64,000 nucleotides of DNA from contig NZ_PZJM01000003.1 in NCBI RefSeq assembly GCF_003206045.1, positions 580,037 to 644,036 of the forward strand. Reading direction: 5' to 3'. Positions 1-9,023 of the stretch are shown here, one piece after another; positions within the stretch are counted from its first letter, which is position 1; each line of letters starts with the position of its first letter. A program made the translations under genes and the position numbers. The notes under the pieces were generated by a model that was not told where the DNA came from, ran no database searches, and saw only the letters and a program-made list of their open reading frames with translations. Source of the stretch: Salinicola lusitanus. Its GTDB lineage: Bacteria; Pseudomonadota; Gammaproteobacteria; Pseudomonadales; Halomonadaceae.

Positions 1-44
1 TGAGCGGGGCCTCTTGGTCATGCCGTGTCGGCTAGGTATCGGCG

Positions 45-1508
45 TTACTTGCCGCGATTGGCCTTCACACCCTCTTCGATACGCTTGCCGATCGTGGCAT
101 CGATGTTGTGCCAGTATTCGAATACCCGTGACAGCACCGGCTCCTCGACGCCACCGGAGACGTGACCGACGACGTTGTTGACCAGCCGGTCGCGGGCGGC
201 ATCGTCCATCACCTTGTTGACCAGATCGTTGGCCTGGCTGAAATCGTCATCCGCTGGACGCAGGGTGTAGGCGGTGCGAACGAATTCGCCATCGGCCTGC
301 CACACCGCGTCTTCCGGATAGCGCTCGGGGTCGGCCTTGGAGCCGCCTTTGCTGTTCGGCGCATAGACCGGATCGCTGGCGTTGTGCATGCGCATGGCGC
401 CGCCCTTGCTGTAGCTGTTGACCGGCGACTTGGGCGAGTTGACCGGGATATGCTTGTAGTTCACCCCCAGACGGGCACGATGCGCATCGGCGTAGGAGAT
501 CGAACGCGCCAGCAGCATCTTGTCCGGCGACAGCCCGGTGCCGGGCACCATGTTGTTGGGCTCGAAGGCGGCCTGCTCGATCTGGGTATGGAAATCCTCC
601 GGATTGCGATCCAGCGTCATCTTGCCCACTTCCATGAGCGGGTAGTCGTCGTGGGGCCAAACCTTGGTCAGGTCGAAGGGGTTGAGGCGATAGGTCTTGG
701 CATCCTCGAACGGCATGATCTGGACCTGCAGCGTCCAGGTCGGGTAGTCGCCGCGCTTGATCGCCTCGAACAGGTCGCGCCGATGGTAGTCGGCATCGCT
801 GCCGGCCATCTGGTCGGCCTGCTCCTGGGTCATGCATTTGATGCCCTGGTCGGTCTTGAAGTGATACTTGACCCAGAAGCGCTCGCCTTGAGCGTTGACC
901 CACATATAGGTGTGGCTGGAATAACCGTTCATGTGGCGCCAGGTGGCGGGAACGCCGCGATCCCCCATCAGCCACGTCACCTGATGCGCGGACTCCGGCG
1001 CCATGGTCCAGAAGTCCCACTGCATGTCGTGATCGCGCAGGCCGTTGTCGGCACGGCGCTTCTGGGAGTGGATGAAGTGCTGGAACTTCATCGGGTCGCG
1101 CACGAAGAAGACGGGGGTATTGTTACCCACCATGTCGAAGTTGCCTTCTTCGGTGTAGAACTTCAGGGCGAAGCCGCGCGGATCCCGCCAGGTATCGGGG
1201 CTGCCGCTCTCCCCCGCCACGGTGGAGAAGCGCGCGACCATCTCGGTCTTCTTGCCCGGCTGGAGAAACTTGGCCTTGGTGTATCGGCTGACATCCTGGG
1301 TGACTTCGAAATGGCCGAAGGCCCCGCCCCCCTTGGCGTGCGGCTGGCGGTCCGGAATCATCTCGCGGTTGAAGGCCGCCATCTGCTCCATCAGGTAGTG
1401 ATCGTGCAGCACGATCGGACCGTCGGGGCCTACCGATAGGGCGTTTTCCTCACTCGCTACCGGAATGCCGGCATCCGTGGTCGTCGGTTTGCGGTTGTCG
1501 CTAGTCAC
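45..1508 (-). CDS. Catalase, monofunctional heme type
   Basis: Decomposes hydrogen peroxide to water and oxygen; probably cytoplasmic, as no signal peptide is seen. At 487 residues it has the length of a small-subunit (clade 3-like) catalase and lacks the C-terminal flavodoxin-like domain of large catalases. The catalytic His is in [11 protein letters not shown] (His57), the distal Asn in GNNTPVFF (about 129-130), and the proximal heme Tyr in [13 protein letters not shown] (about 340). The start is GTG at 1508, chosen because AGGGAGAG sits 8 bases upstream. It stands alone, transcribed away from the cyo operon, with a 565-base gap between them. No OxyR-type site was recognised with confidence. 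Confidence 0.95.
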   Translation of the reverse strand: MTSDNRKPTTTDAGIPVASEENALSVGPDGPIVLHDHYLMEQMAAFNREMIPDRQPHAKGGGAFGHFEVTQDVSRYTKAKFLQPGKKTEMVARFSTVAGESGSPDTWRDPRGFALKFYTEEGNFDMVGNNTPVFFVRDPMKFQHFIHSQKRRADNGLRDHDMQWDFWTMAPESAHQVTWLMGDRGVPATWRHMNGYSSHTYMWVNAQGERFWVKYHFKTDQGIKCMTQEQADQMAGSDADYHRRDLFEAIKRGDYPTWTLQVQIMPFEDAKTYRLNPFDLTKVWPHDDYPLMEVGKMTLDRNPEDFHTQIEQAAFEPNNMVPGTGLSPDKMLLARSISYADAHRARLGVNYKHIPVNSPKSPVNSYSKGGAMRMHNASDPVYAPNSKGGSKADPERYPEDAVWQADGEFVRTAYTLRPADDDFSQANDLVNKVMDDAARDRLVNNVVGHVSGGVEEPVLSRVFEYWHNIDATIGKRIEEGVKANRGK

Positions 1509-2073
1509 GATGATCTCTCCCTAATTCGACGCTGCAGGACGATGATCGACCTGCACCAATAACTGCTGCGGCGATGCCCTTCGCGGGCGGTCGCGACGAG
1601 CCGATAGCCACCTGGCCATGCAGACTCGGCTGTCAGGTTCGCGACACGATTGCCTGAATGCTGTCCTCCAGAACCGCTCGAAACTCGAGCGCGGGAACCC
1701 GGCCCAGGCAGGGCCTCCGCTCGATCCGGGCGCACCACAATTTATAGAGTGAACCCCTGGCCCTGTCCAACCGCCGGAAACCGACCTTCGGCCATTTGGG
1801 CGGCAGTGGAGCATGAGCGCCCTTCGCACGATTTCACCGGTTATCTGTCGAGCCCGCTAACGGCGAGGCCCTCACGATAGCCAAAGACTTATTGAGACAC
1901 ATTCTCGATAGCTCCAGACAATACGACCCATGCTCAAATTTCATTGCGATCGTCATGACAATCTCCCTCCAGACGACGCTGGCATCGATCAAAATCGTTT
2001 CTATAGTAAAGAGGCTAACGAATTGGGTTAGCGAACCCTGAGTTTCGAAACAAGGACGTTTCCAGAGGTCACC
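1509..2073. other. Non-coding gap between catalase and cyo operon
   Basis: This 565-base divergent intergenic region has only short overlapping reading frames with no family resemblance and no ribosome sites, so I treat it as non-coding. It must hold the catalase promoter and the cyo promoter. A TATAGT hexamer at 2002-2007 is a candidate -10 box for cyo, and an inverted repeat lies just downstream (see 2014-2032). Confidence 0.6.
2014..2032. promoter_or_regulatory. Inverted repeat in the cyo leader
   Basis: GCTAAC, 7-base spacer, GTTAGC. It lies 7 bases after a TATAGT hexamer (2002-2007) and 42 bases before the cyoA GTG start, so it would sit near the transcription start. A possible operator or short hairpin; the binding protein is unknown. 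Confidence 0.35.
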
Positions 2074-3066
2074 GTGTTCCATCCCCTTTTCCATCTGCGA
2101 ACCCACTCGCGCTATCGCCACTGGTCGATCGGCCTCCTGGCGATATGGCTCTCCGGCTGTAGTGAGCACCCCATCTCGTTTCTCGATCCGCAAGGACCAA
2201 TTGCCGCCGCGCAGCGGCATCAACTGGGGGTGATCATCGGCTTGACGTCGATCGTGGTTCTTCCGGTGCTGATCCTCACCCCGTGGCTCATCGTCCGCTA
2301 CCGCTATGGCAGTCGATCGACGTACCGTCCTCACTGGGGATTTTCGAAGCTGGCGGATATCGTGATCTGGGGGATTCCCTGTCTCGTCGTCGTGGCCCTG
2401 GCCGTGGTGGCGTGGCGCGGCACGCTGGCGCTGGATCCGTACCGCCCCCTCTCCGGTAGCGAGGACGTCAAGCCACTGCGAGTCCAAGTCGTGGGCTTCG
2501 ACTGGAAGTGGCTGTTCATCTATCCCGACCAGGGTATCGCCACGGTCAATGAGCTGGTCGTCCCCGTCCACCGCCCCCTGGCGCTGAAACTGACCTCCGC
2601 CAGCGTCATGCAAGGATTCTTCATTCCCGCTCTCGGCAGTCAGATCGACGTGATGAACCGCATGGTCACCCAGTTGCATCTCGAGGCGGACAACCAGGGC
2701 GAGTTCCCCGGCAAGAACATGCAGTACAACGGCAAAGGCTTTCATCACCAGCACTTCGTCGCCCGCGTGGTCGACGATTCCGCATTTCAGAACTTCGTCA
2801 CCCGCACCCGCGAGAGCGGCATGACGCTCGGCCCCCGGGTCTTCGATCGACTGATGGCACAGAATACCGGCCGGGCGCTGGTGCAATCGCTGGAGGCCCC
2901 CGGCGCGGACAATGCCACTCACGAAGGCGATCGGCGCCTGCGCTTCGGCCATCTCCCCGCCAACCTGTTCGACGATATCGTCGAGCATGCCACTCCCGAC
3001 TGGTCATCGATCAAATCGGGCGGAACGAGAAACGATGCCTCGTCTTCACCGGAGGCCCGACCATGA
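2074..3066 (+). CDS. cyoA: Cytochrome bo quinol oxidase subunit II
   Basis: Membrane-anchored subunit II of the proton-pumping ubiquinol oxidase. 330 residues, close to the usual about 315. It has a lipoprotein signal with lipobox LSGC (Cys29), two membrane segments (about 52-72 and 96-116), then the periplasmic cupredoxin-like domain. The CuA ligand Cys pair of cytochrome c oxidases is absent, which marks it as a quinol-type enzyme. The start is GTG at 2074. It is the first gene of a four-gene operon and overlaps cyoB by four bases (ATGA). Confidence 0.93.
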   Translation: MFHPLFHLRTHSRYRHWSIGLLAIWLSGCSEHPISFLDPQGPIAAAQRHQLGVIIGLTSIVVLPVLILTPWLIVRYRYGSRSTYRPHWGFSKLADIVIWGIPCLVVVALAVVAWRGTLALDPYRPLSGSEDVKPLRVQVVGFDWKWLFIYPDQGIATVNELVVPVHRPLALKLTSASVMQGFFIPALGSQIDVMNRMVTQLHLEADNQGEFPGKNMQYNGKGFHHQHFVARVVDDSAFQNFVTRTRESGMTLGPRVFDRLMAQNTGRALVQSLEAPGADNATHEGDRRLRFGHLPANLFDDIVEHATPDWSSIKSGGTRNDASSSPEARP

Positions 3067-5171
3067 CTCACTGGGCCGACTGGATGCTGGGCCGACTGGA
3101 CTGGAGCGCGTTGCCGTTCTGGGACGCCATCGTCGACCCGACGACCAAGAATATCGTCAACGCAATCATTGCCAGCGGCGCGGGTGCGATGGTGATTCTC
3201 GGCGGCCTGATCGTCGTCGGGGTGCTGACCTGGACCCGACGCTGGCGCTGGCTGTGGCGCGAATGGCTGACCAGCCCCGACCACAAGAAGATCGGCATCA
3301 TGTTCATCGCCATTGCGCTGGTGATGTTGGCGCGGGCAGTGATCGAAGCGGTTTTCATGCGCCTGCAGCAGGCCTTCGGGCTGGACGGCGGCTTCCTGAC
3401 GGCCGATCACTTCGGCCAGCTGTTCACGACCCACGGCACCATCATGGTGTTCTTCATGGCGATGCCCTTCCTGACCGGCATCATCAACTACGTGATGCCC
3501 CTTCAGATCGGCGCACGGGATCTTTCGTTTCCGGTCATGAATTCGATCAGCCTCGGCCTCACCGCCGCCGGCGCGGCGATCGTCATGGTCTCACTGATGC
3601 TCGCGCCGTTTTCCACTGGCGGCTGGAGCGGCTATCCCTCGTTCACCGAAAGCGCGGCCAATCCCGGTGCCGGGGTCGACTACTGGATCTGGGCCGTGAC
3701 CCTGTCGACGCTGTCGTCGACACTCACCGGCATCAATTTCGCGGTCACCATCTACAAGCAACGGGCACCGGGCATGAGCTGGCTGCGCCTGCCGCTGTTC
3801 ACCTGGACGGCGCTGTGCACCTCGATCCTGATGATCTTCGGCATGCCACCGCTGACCGTCGCTACCGCCCTGCTGGCACTCGATCGCTACCTCGACTTCC
3901 ACTTCTTCACCGCCGATCTCGGCGGCAACATGATGAATTACATCAACCTGTTCTGGGCGTTCGGCCATCCCGAGGTGTACATCCTGATCCTGCCCGCCTT
4001 CGGCATCTTCTCGGAGATATTCTCGACCTTCTCCGGCAAGAAGCTCTACGGCTACGGTGCCCTGGTGATCGCGACCCTGGCGATCGCGGTGCTCTCCTTC
4101 ACGGTCTGGCTGCACCACTTCTTCACCATGGGCCAGAGCGCCCATATCAACGCCATCTTCGGCATCGCCACGATGCTGATCGGCATCCCTACCGGGGTCA
4201 AAATCTACGACTGGATGCTGACGATGTTTCGCGGCCGTATTCGCTTTTCGGTACCGATGATCTATGCCATCGGTTTCATCATGCTGTTCGTGATCGGCGG
4301 ATTGACGGGAATCATCCTTGCCGTACCCAGCGTGGACTATCAGATCCACAACTCGCTGTTCCTGGTCGCCCACTTCCATAACATGCTGATCCCTGGGCTG
4401 CTGTTCGGCATGCTGGGCGGTACCAACCTGTGGTTCTCCAAGGCCTTCGGCTTCCGCCTGGAAGAGCGCTGGGGCCGGCGAGCAGCGTGCTGCTGGATCG
4501 TCGGCTTCATGCTCGCCTTCTTCCCACTTTATGCGCTTGGCGTGCTCGGCATGCCGCGGCGCTCGGTGGCATTCTTCGAGCCCGCCTATCTGCCGTGGAC
4601 GGTGGCTGCCATGGTCGGCGCAGTGATCATCCTCGTCGCCATGCTCTGCCTGCTGATCCAGCTCTGGGTCAGCGTTCGCGACCGCCATGCCAATCGCGTG
4701 CCCGGTGGCGACCCGTGGGATGGCCGCAGCCTCGAGTGGTCGGTCTCGTCGCCACCGCCCGAATACAACTTCCCGGTCATTCCCGAGGTCCACAGCCGCG
4801 ACGCCTACATGCGCCAGAAGGAGACCGGCGGTGGCGCGCATCCGCGACCCGACGACTACGAAGATATCGAGATGCCCGCCAACAGCGCCATGGGGCCGAT
4901 CTTTGCCATCACCGGCTTCCTGCTGGCATTCGGACTGACCTGGTACCAGTGGTGGCTGGTCGTGGCGGCAGGAGTGGCGGCGCTGATCGCCCTGATCGCC
5001 CGCGGCTATGTGCGTGATACCACGCGCTTGATCCCGGCAGCCGAGGTCCGCCGACAGCACGAAGCGTGGCTCGCGACGCTGGCATCGCTCACGCCGGTCA
5101 CCCGCGCCGACGAGCAGAGCGCCGCCAACCGCGGCCTGCCCGCTTCGCCCATCGAGGGAGCGGTCCAATGA
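3063..5171 (+). CDS. cyoB: Cytochrome bo quinol oxidase subunit I
   Basis: Catalytic heme-copper subunit that reduces oxygen with electrons from ubiquinol. 702 residues (family about 660), polytopic. The low-spin heme ligand is His124 (FTTHGTIM). The CuB/Tyr cross-link motif GHPEVY is at 301-306, the CuB His pair at 351-352 (LHHFF), and the heme ligands in VAHFHN are His437 and His439. All key residues are present, so it should be active. It overlaps both neighbours by ATGA, indicating translational coupling. Confidence 0.96.
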   Translation: MTHWADWMLGRLDWSALPFWDAIVDPTTKNIVNAIIASGAGAMVILGGLIVVGVLTWTRRWRWLWREWLTSPDHKKIGIMFIAIALVMLARAVIEAVFMRLQQAFGLDGGFLTADHFGQLFTTHGTIMVFFMAMPFLTGIINYVMPLQIGARDLSFPVMNSISLGLTAAGAAIVMVSLMLAPFSTGGWSGYPSFTESAANPGAGVDYWIWAVTLSTLSSTLTGINFAVTIYKQRAPGMSWLRLPLFTWTALCTSILMIFGMPPLTVATALLALDRYLDFHFFTADLGGNMMNYINLFWAFGHPEVYILILPAFGIFSEIFSTFSGKKLYGYGALVIATLAIAVLSFTVWLHHFFTMGQSAHINAIFGIATMLIGIPTGVKIYDWMLTMFRGRIRFSVPMIYAIGFIMLFVIGGLTGIILAVPSVDYQIHNSLFLVAHFHNMLIPGLLFGMLGGTNLWFSKAFGFRLEERWGRRAACCWIVGFMLAFFPLYALGVLGMPRRSVAFFEPAYLPWTVAAMVGAVIILVAMLCLLIQLWVSVRDRHANRVPGGDPWDGRSLEWSVSSPPPEYNFPVIPEVHSRDAYMRQKETGGGAHPRPDDYEDIEMPANSAMGPIFAITGFLLAFGLTWYQWWLVVAAGVAALIALIARGYVRDTTRLIPAAEVRRQHEAWLATLASLTPVTRADEQSAANRGLPASPIEGAVQ

Positions 5172-5791
5172 GTTCGACCCCCATCAGACACCCGGGCCTC
5201 AACCTGGGGCACGCCCACGCCGAGGCCCACGAGGCAAGCGAGTCGCTGGTCTTCGGCTTCTGGGTCTTCATGATGAGCGACCTGATCATCTTCGGTCTGC
5301 TCTTCGCCACCTACGTCACCATGCTCGGCGGCACCGCCGGCGGCCCCGGCCCCGGCGAGTTGTTCGAGCTCAAGAGCGCGTTCATCGAGACCTCGCTGCT
5401 GCTGGTGAGCAGCTTCACCTTCGGCATGGCGTCGCTGGCACTCAAGTACCGCACCGATCGCAAGGTGCTGGTGGGCTGGCTGGTGGTGACGCTGCTGCTA
5501 GGCCTCGCCTTTCTCGGCCACGAGCTCTACGACTTTCACAAGATGTTCACCGAGGGCGGCGTGCCGAGTCGCAGCGGCTTTCTTTCGGCGTTCTTCGCGC
5601 TGGTGCCGCTCCACGGGCTCCACGTGACCGCCGCCTCGATCTGGCTGATCGCACTGCTGGGGCAGATCGCCGTTCACGGACTCGATACCCAGACCAAGAC
5701 CGGCCTGATGCGCCTGGCGATCCTGTGGCACTTTCTCGACGTGGTCTGGATCGGGATCTTCTCACTGGTCTACCTGGGAGGGACGGCATGA
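5168..5791 (+). CDS. cyoC: Cytochrome bo quinol oxidase subunit III
   Basis: Five-helix membrane subunit III of the bo oxidase, 207 residues (E. coli CyoC is about 204). The ATG at 5168 overlaps the cyoB stop codon (ATGA). A longer in-frame reading from 5066 would run deep into cyoB and is rejected. The N-terminal His-rich cytoplasmic stretch and the VFGFWVFMMSDLIIF helix are typical of the subunit. It overlaps cyoD by four bases. Confidence 0.93.
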   Translation: MSSTPIRHPGLNLGHAHAEAHEASESLVFGFWVFMMSDLIIFGLLFATYVTMLGGTAGGPGPGELFELKSAFIETSLLLVSSFTFGMASLALKYRTDRKVLVGWLVVTLLLGLAFLGHELYDFHKMFTEGGVPSRSGFLSAFFALVPLHGLHVTAASIWLIALLGQIAVHGLDTQTKTGLMRLAILWHFLDVVWIGIFSLVYLGGTA

Positions 5792-6135
5792 GTCATCGAC
5801 AGCTCAGCGACGAGGAAGCGCGGGAAAAGGCACAGGAGCTTCGCAGCTACTGCTGGGGCTTCGGGCTCGCGGCCGTGTTGACGCTGATCCCGTTCGGCCT
5901 GGCGGCGTTCACCCAGATCGCCACCGCGACGCTCTATTGGGTCATCGGCGTCTGCGGCGTGATCCAGATCGTGGTGCACTTCCGGTTCTTTCTGCACATC
6001 ACGCTGGCCAGGAACAAGCGCGAGGACCTGCAATTGATCCTCTTCACGGTGCTGATTCTCACCATCATGGTGGGTGGCACGCTGTGGATACTGTTCAATC
6101 TCTATTACCGCATGATGCCATCGATGATCCCCTGA
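5788..6135 (+). CDS. cyoD: Cytochrome bo quinol oxidase subunit IV
   Basis: Small three-helix subunit thought to assist CuB-site assembly. 115 residues from ATG 5788, which overlaps the cyoC stop. The VHFRFFLHI stretch in the second helix is family-typical. The operon ends here: no heme O synthase gene (cyoE) follows, because the next gene is on the opposite strand, so cyoE must be elsewhere. Confidence 0.92.
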   Translation: MSHRQLSDEEAREKAQELRSYCWGFGLAAVLTLIPFGLAAFTQIATATLYWVIGVCGVIQIVVHFRFFLHITLARNKREDLQLILFTVLILTIMVGGTLWILFNLYYRMMPSMIP

Positions 6136-6157
6136 GCCCTGCCCCCTGGCCTTGCGG

Positions 6158-7111
6158 CTAGGCGCGCCAGCGCTGCCTGTCTCGCTGCGGCGGCAGGCCG
6201 AAGCAGCGCCGATACTCGCGGCTGAACTGGGAGGGGCTCTCGTAGCCGACGCGCTGCGCCACCGTGGTCACATCGAGGGTGCCGGCGAGCAGCAATCGCC
6301 GCGCCTCCTGCAGCCGCAACTGCTTCTGGTACTGCAGGGGACTCATCGCCGTGACCGCCTTGAAGTGATGATGAAGCGACGACACGCTCATGTGCACGTT
6401 CTCGGCGATGACGGCGATCGGCAGCGGTTCGGCGTAACGTTCCCGCAGCAGGCGAATCGCCGCCGCGACCCGTCGGGTCTGGCTATCCTGCAGCGCGATC
6501 TGGCGGAGTCGGTTGCCGTGCCCATGACGAAGCAGGCGGTAGGCGATCTCGCGCTGGATCATCGGCGCCAGTACCGGGATGTCCTGCGGCGAGTCCAGCA
6601 GGCGCAGCAGACGCAGCACCGCCTCCAGCAGCGGGGCTTCGAGCCGGTTCACGTAGAGCCCACGTGCCGGTTCCGCCGCCGGATCGGGCGGCAGGTTGTC
6701 GTCATGGATCAGCTCGCCGATCAGGTCGACGTCGAGATCCAGACGCAGCCCGAGGTAGGGTGCCGCCCGGCTGGCCTGGGAAACGCCCGCCAATACCGGC
6801 AGGTCGACCGACGAGACCAGGTAGTTCATCGGGTCGTACTCGTAGATCTCGTTGCCGATCGAAAGCCGCTTGGCCCCCTGGGCGATCACGCTGAACACGG
6901 GATCGTGGACCACGTATCGTGGTGGCACCGGCGCGCTCAGCCGGTGAATCGACAGGCCGGGTATGGCGCTCGGCAACTTGCCTTCGCGACCTCGTGTCAG
7001 ACGATCGAGCAAGTCGACCAGCTCCCGGCGGTAATGCACGAGCAGCCCGTCGCTCTCGACCGTCGGCCCGTTCTGATAGAGCGGCGTCAACGCATCGACT
7101 CGTTGGTTCAT
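6158..7111 (-). CDS. AraC-family transcriptional regulator
   Basis: 317 residues. The N-terminal ligand-binding cupin-like domain is of the AraC_N type (about 30-190, with the VFSVIAQGAKRL stretch), followed by two C-terminal helix-turn-helix motifs (about 215-305: LPIAVIAENVHMSVSSLHHHFK and the VAQRVGYESPSQFSREYRR region). It is divergent from the aldo/keto reductase, the arrangement seen for YqhC-like regulators and their aldehyde reductase targets, so it probably controls that gene. The inducer is unknown; a reactive aldehyde is a guess from the neighbour. It is convergent with cyoD, with 22 bases between. Confidence 0.88.
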   Translation of the reverse strand: MNQRVDALTPLYQNGPTVESDGLLVHYRRELVDLLDRLTRGREGKLPSAIPGLSIHRLSAPVPPRYVVHDPVFSVIAQGAKRLSIGNEIYEYDPMNYLVSSVDLPVLAGVSQASRAAPYLGLRLDLDVDLIGELIHDDNLPPDPAAEPARGLYVNRLEAPLLEAVLRLLRLLDSPQDIPVLAPMIQREIAYRLLRHGHGNRLRQIALQDSQTRRVAAAIRLLRERYAEPLPIAVIAENVHMSVSSLHHHFKAVTAMSPLQYQKQLRLQEARRLLLAGTLDVTTVAQRVGYESPSQFSREYRRCFGLPPQRDRQRWRA

Positions 7112-7294
7112 GGTGGCGATTCCCCTCCCGACGACCGGTTCAGGCTATCCCATCCCTCTCCCGAGAGACATGTGAAGATGTGACTCCGGCAGGTTTAGGC
7201 AAAGATCCGACCGGATCGAGCCAATCCCGCTCCCGCCGTGGCCCATACTCACTCCCGTGGAGACCCTCTCCCATCGATAACCAGGAGTGTCATC

Positions 7295-8362
7295 ATGCGC
7301 TACCGCAATCTGGGCAATACCGGCCTGTTCGTCTCCGAGCTCTGCCTGGGCACCATGACCTTTGGCGGCAACGGCGAGATGTGGGGCCAGATCGGCGACC
7401 TGCAGCAGGCGGACGCCGACAAGCTGGTCGGTCGTTCCCTCGACGCCGGCATCAACTTCATCGATACGGCCGATGTCTACTCCCAGGGCCAGTCGGAGGT
7501 GATTACCGGGCAGGCGCTACGGAATCTGGGCGTTCCGCGCGATGACGTCGTCGTCGCCACCAAGGTCTTCGGCCCCACCGGCACCGACGACCCTTACCGC
7601 TCCACCGGCATCAACAATCGCGGCGCTTCGCGCTATCACATCATGGAAGGCGTCAAGGCGAGCCTGAAGCGTCTGCAGCTCGACCACATCGACCTCTACC
7701 AGATCCACGGCTTCGATCCCGCGACGCCGATCGAGGAGACCGTGCGCGCGCTGCACACCCTGGTCGAGCACGGCCACGTACGCTACGTCGGCGTCTCCAA
7801 CTGGGCGGCCTGGCAGATCATGAAGGCGCTGGGCATCGCCCGGCAGAACGGCTGGCATCGGTTCGAATCGCTACAGGCCTACTACACCCTGGCCGGGCGC
7901 GACCTCGAGCGCGAGATCGCGCCGCTGCTGGAGAGCGAAAAGCTGGGGCTGATGGTCTGGAGCCCACTGGCCGGCGGGCTGCTCAGCGGCAAGTACAAGC
8001 GGGACGGCGAAGCCAAGGCGGGCGATCGGCGCGCTACCTTCGACTTCCCGCCGGTGAACCGGGAGCGCGGCTTCGACTGCATCGACACCATGCGCGAGAT
8101 CGCCGATGCCCGGGGCATTTCGGTCGCCCGGATCGCGCTGGCCTGGCTCCTGCATCAGAAGGTGGTGACCAGCGTCATCGTCGGCGCCAAGCGCCTCGAT
8201 CAGCTCGAAGACAACATCGCCGCGACCGAGGTGCGTCTCGACCAGGACGAGTTGGCTCGCCTGGACCAGGTCAGCGCGCTGCCATCGGAGTACCCGGGCT
8301 GGATGCTGGACCGCCAGGGCGACTATCGCCGCCAGCAGTTGGCGGGGTCCCGGCAGCAATAA
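7295..8362 (+). CDS. Aldo/keto reductase
   Basis: NADPH-dependent reductase of aldehydes and ketones, 355 residues, TIM-barrel AKR family. The catalytic tetrad is visible: Asp and Tyr in DTADVYS, Lys in VATKVFG and His in YQIHGFD. The start ATG 7295 follows AGGAGTG; the in-frame upstream extension to 7238 lacks a ribosome site. Its divergent AraC neighbour is the likely regulator. The substrate cannot be told from sequence. Confidence 0.92.
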   Translation: MRYRNLGNTGLFVSELCLGTMTFGGNGEMWGQIGDLQQADADKLVGRSLDAGINFIDTADVYSQGQSEVITGQALRNLGVPRDDVVVATKVFGPTGTDDPYRSTGINNRGASRYHIMEGVKASLKRLQLDHIDLYQIHGFDPATPIEETVRALHTLVEHGHVRYVGVSNWAAWQIMKALGIARQNGWHRFESLQAYYTLAGRDLEREIAPLLESEKLGLMVWSPLAGGLLSGKYKRDGEAKAGDRRATFDFPPVNRERGFDCIDTMREIADARGISVARIALAWLLHQKVVTSVIVGAKRLDQLEDNIAATEVRLDQDELARLDQVSALPSEYPGWMLDRQGDYRRQQLAGSRQQ

Positions 8363-8367
8363 CCCGC

Positions 8368-8410
8368 GCGCCGCGACGGAGCAGAAGCCGGCCGCCTCCG
8401 TCGCCGGCGC
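8368..8410. terminator. Bidirectional hairpin between convergent genes
   Basis: GCGCC-GCGACGGA pairs with TCCGTCGC-c-GGCGC (one bulged C), about 13 pairs in all, filling nearly the whole gap between the aldo/keto reductase and the converging regulator. There is no clear T run, so termination efficiency is uncertain. Confidence 0.55.
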
Positions 8411-8413
8411 CTG

Positions 8414-8833
8414 TCAGGGCACCCCCTCCGCATCCTCCGGCTGCAAGTCGTTGGCCCTGGCGAATGTCAGGACCACCTGCCGCAAGATCTTGCGCTGCGC
8501 TTCGTCGAGCCCACGGTAGATGCGCAATATCTCGTCCTCCTCGCCTCCTACGGGTATCACCCAGGTCGCCTGCATGGGACCGCGAACCTGCAAGGATTGG
8601 TCGCCGTAGCGCAGGACCTGTGGCTCGACGCCCAGCCAGCCAGCCAGAACCTGCAACTTGTCCTGGGAAGGGATCGAGTCGCCGCGCAGCCACCGTCTCA
8701 CGCCCTGGAAAGTCACGGGCGCCCCCCAGTAACGCAGGTTGAACTCACGCTCCAGTACCGAGGGGCGAGGTTGGTAGCCGGCAGCGATCAGCGCCGCTTT
8801 GAGGCGTAGTGCGAACAAGCTCTTTTCGTCCAT
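8414..8833 (-). CDS. Cro/CI-like helix-turn-helix regulator
   Basis: 139 residues from the ATG at 8833. The frame is open upstream to a TTG at 8881, but that extension would translate the operator repeats. The N-terminal part (about 5-70: LEREFNLRYWG ... RWLRGDSIPSQDKLQVLAGWLGV) is a helix-turn-helix of a type known from small Proteobacterial repressors. The C-terminal part is short, with no LexA-type peptidase. Three tandem palindromes immediately upstream (8843-8905) suggest autorepression and possible control of the divergent GGDEF/EAL gene. The regulated process is unknown. Confidence 0.75.
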   Translation of the reverse strand: MDEKSLFALRLKAALIAAGYQPRPSVLEREFNLRYWGAPVTFQGVRRWLRGDSIPSQDKLQVLAGWLGVEPQVLRYGDQSLQVRGPMQATWVIPVGGEEDEILRIYRGLDEAQRKILRQVVLTFARANDLQPEDAEGVP

Positions 8834-8842
8834 TGAATCAAT

Positions 8843-8905
8843 TTGAACTATTTGTTCAATTTCAGTTGAACCATTGTTCAAATTTGTATTGAATTATTCA
8901 TTCAA
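8843..8905. promoter_or_regulatory. Three tandem TTGAA(C/T)/(G/A)TTCAA operators
   Basis: Three inverted repeats follow each other: TTGAAC-5-GTTCAA at 8843-8859, TTGAAC-4-GTTCAA at 8866-8881 and TTGAAT-5-ATTCAA at 8889-8905. Centre-to-centre spacing is about 23 bases, near two helical turns. A further half site TTGAAT is at 8834-8839, touching the start codon. The geometry resembles lambdoid OR/OL-type cooperative operators and fits the adjacent Cro-like regulator. Confidence 0.8.
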
Positions 8906-9023
8906 ATCCTTGTCGAGTTGCGAGTAACGACCATGGCTCGAGGCCATGAAATCACTATAGATCGGTTGTTGAGGCGCCACACGAACGGCAGGAAGAGGAC
9001 GGCTTTCGACGAGGTGCCACACC

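Noticed and set aside
162-1439. Long plus-strand frame (425 codons) opposite the catalase
   Set aside because: It is antisense to a complete, motif-rich catalase; long antisense frames are expected in GC-rich DNA.
3591-5168. 525-codon minus-strand frame opposite cyoB
   Set aside because: His/Asp/Gln/Arg-rich shadow of a membrane protein gene, with no ribosome site and no family resemblance.
6136-6157. A fifth cyo gene (cyoE)
   Set aside because: Only 22 bases separate cyoD from a gene on the other strand; heme O synthase is not encoded here.
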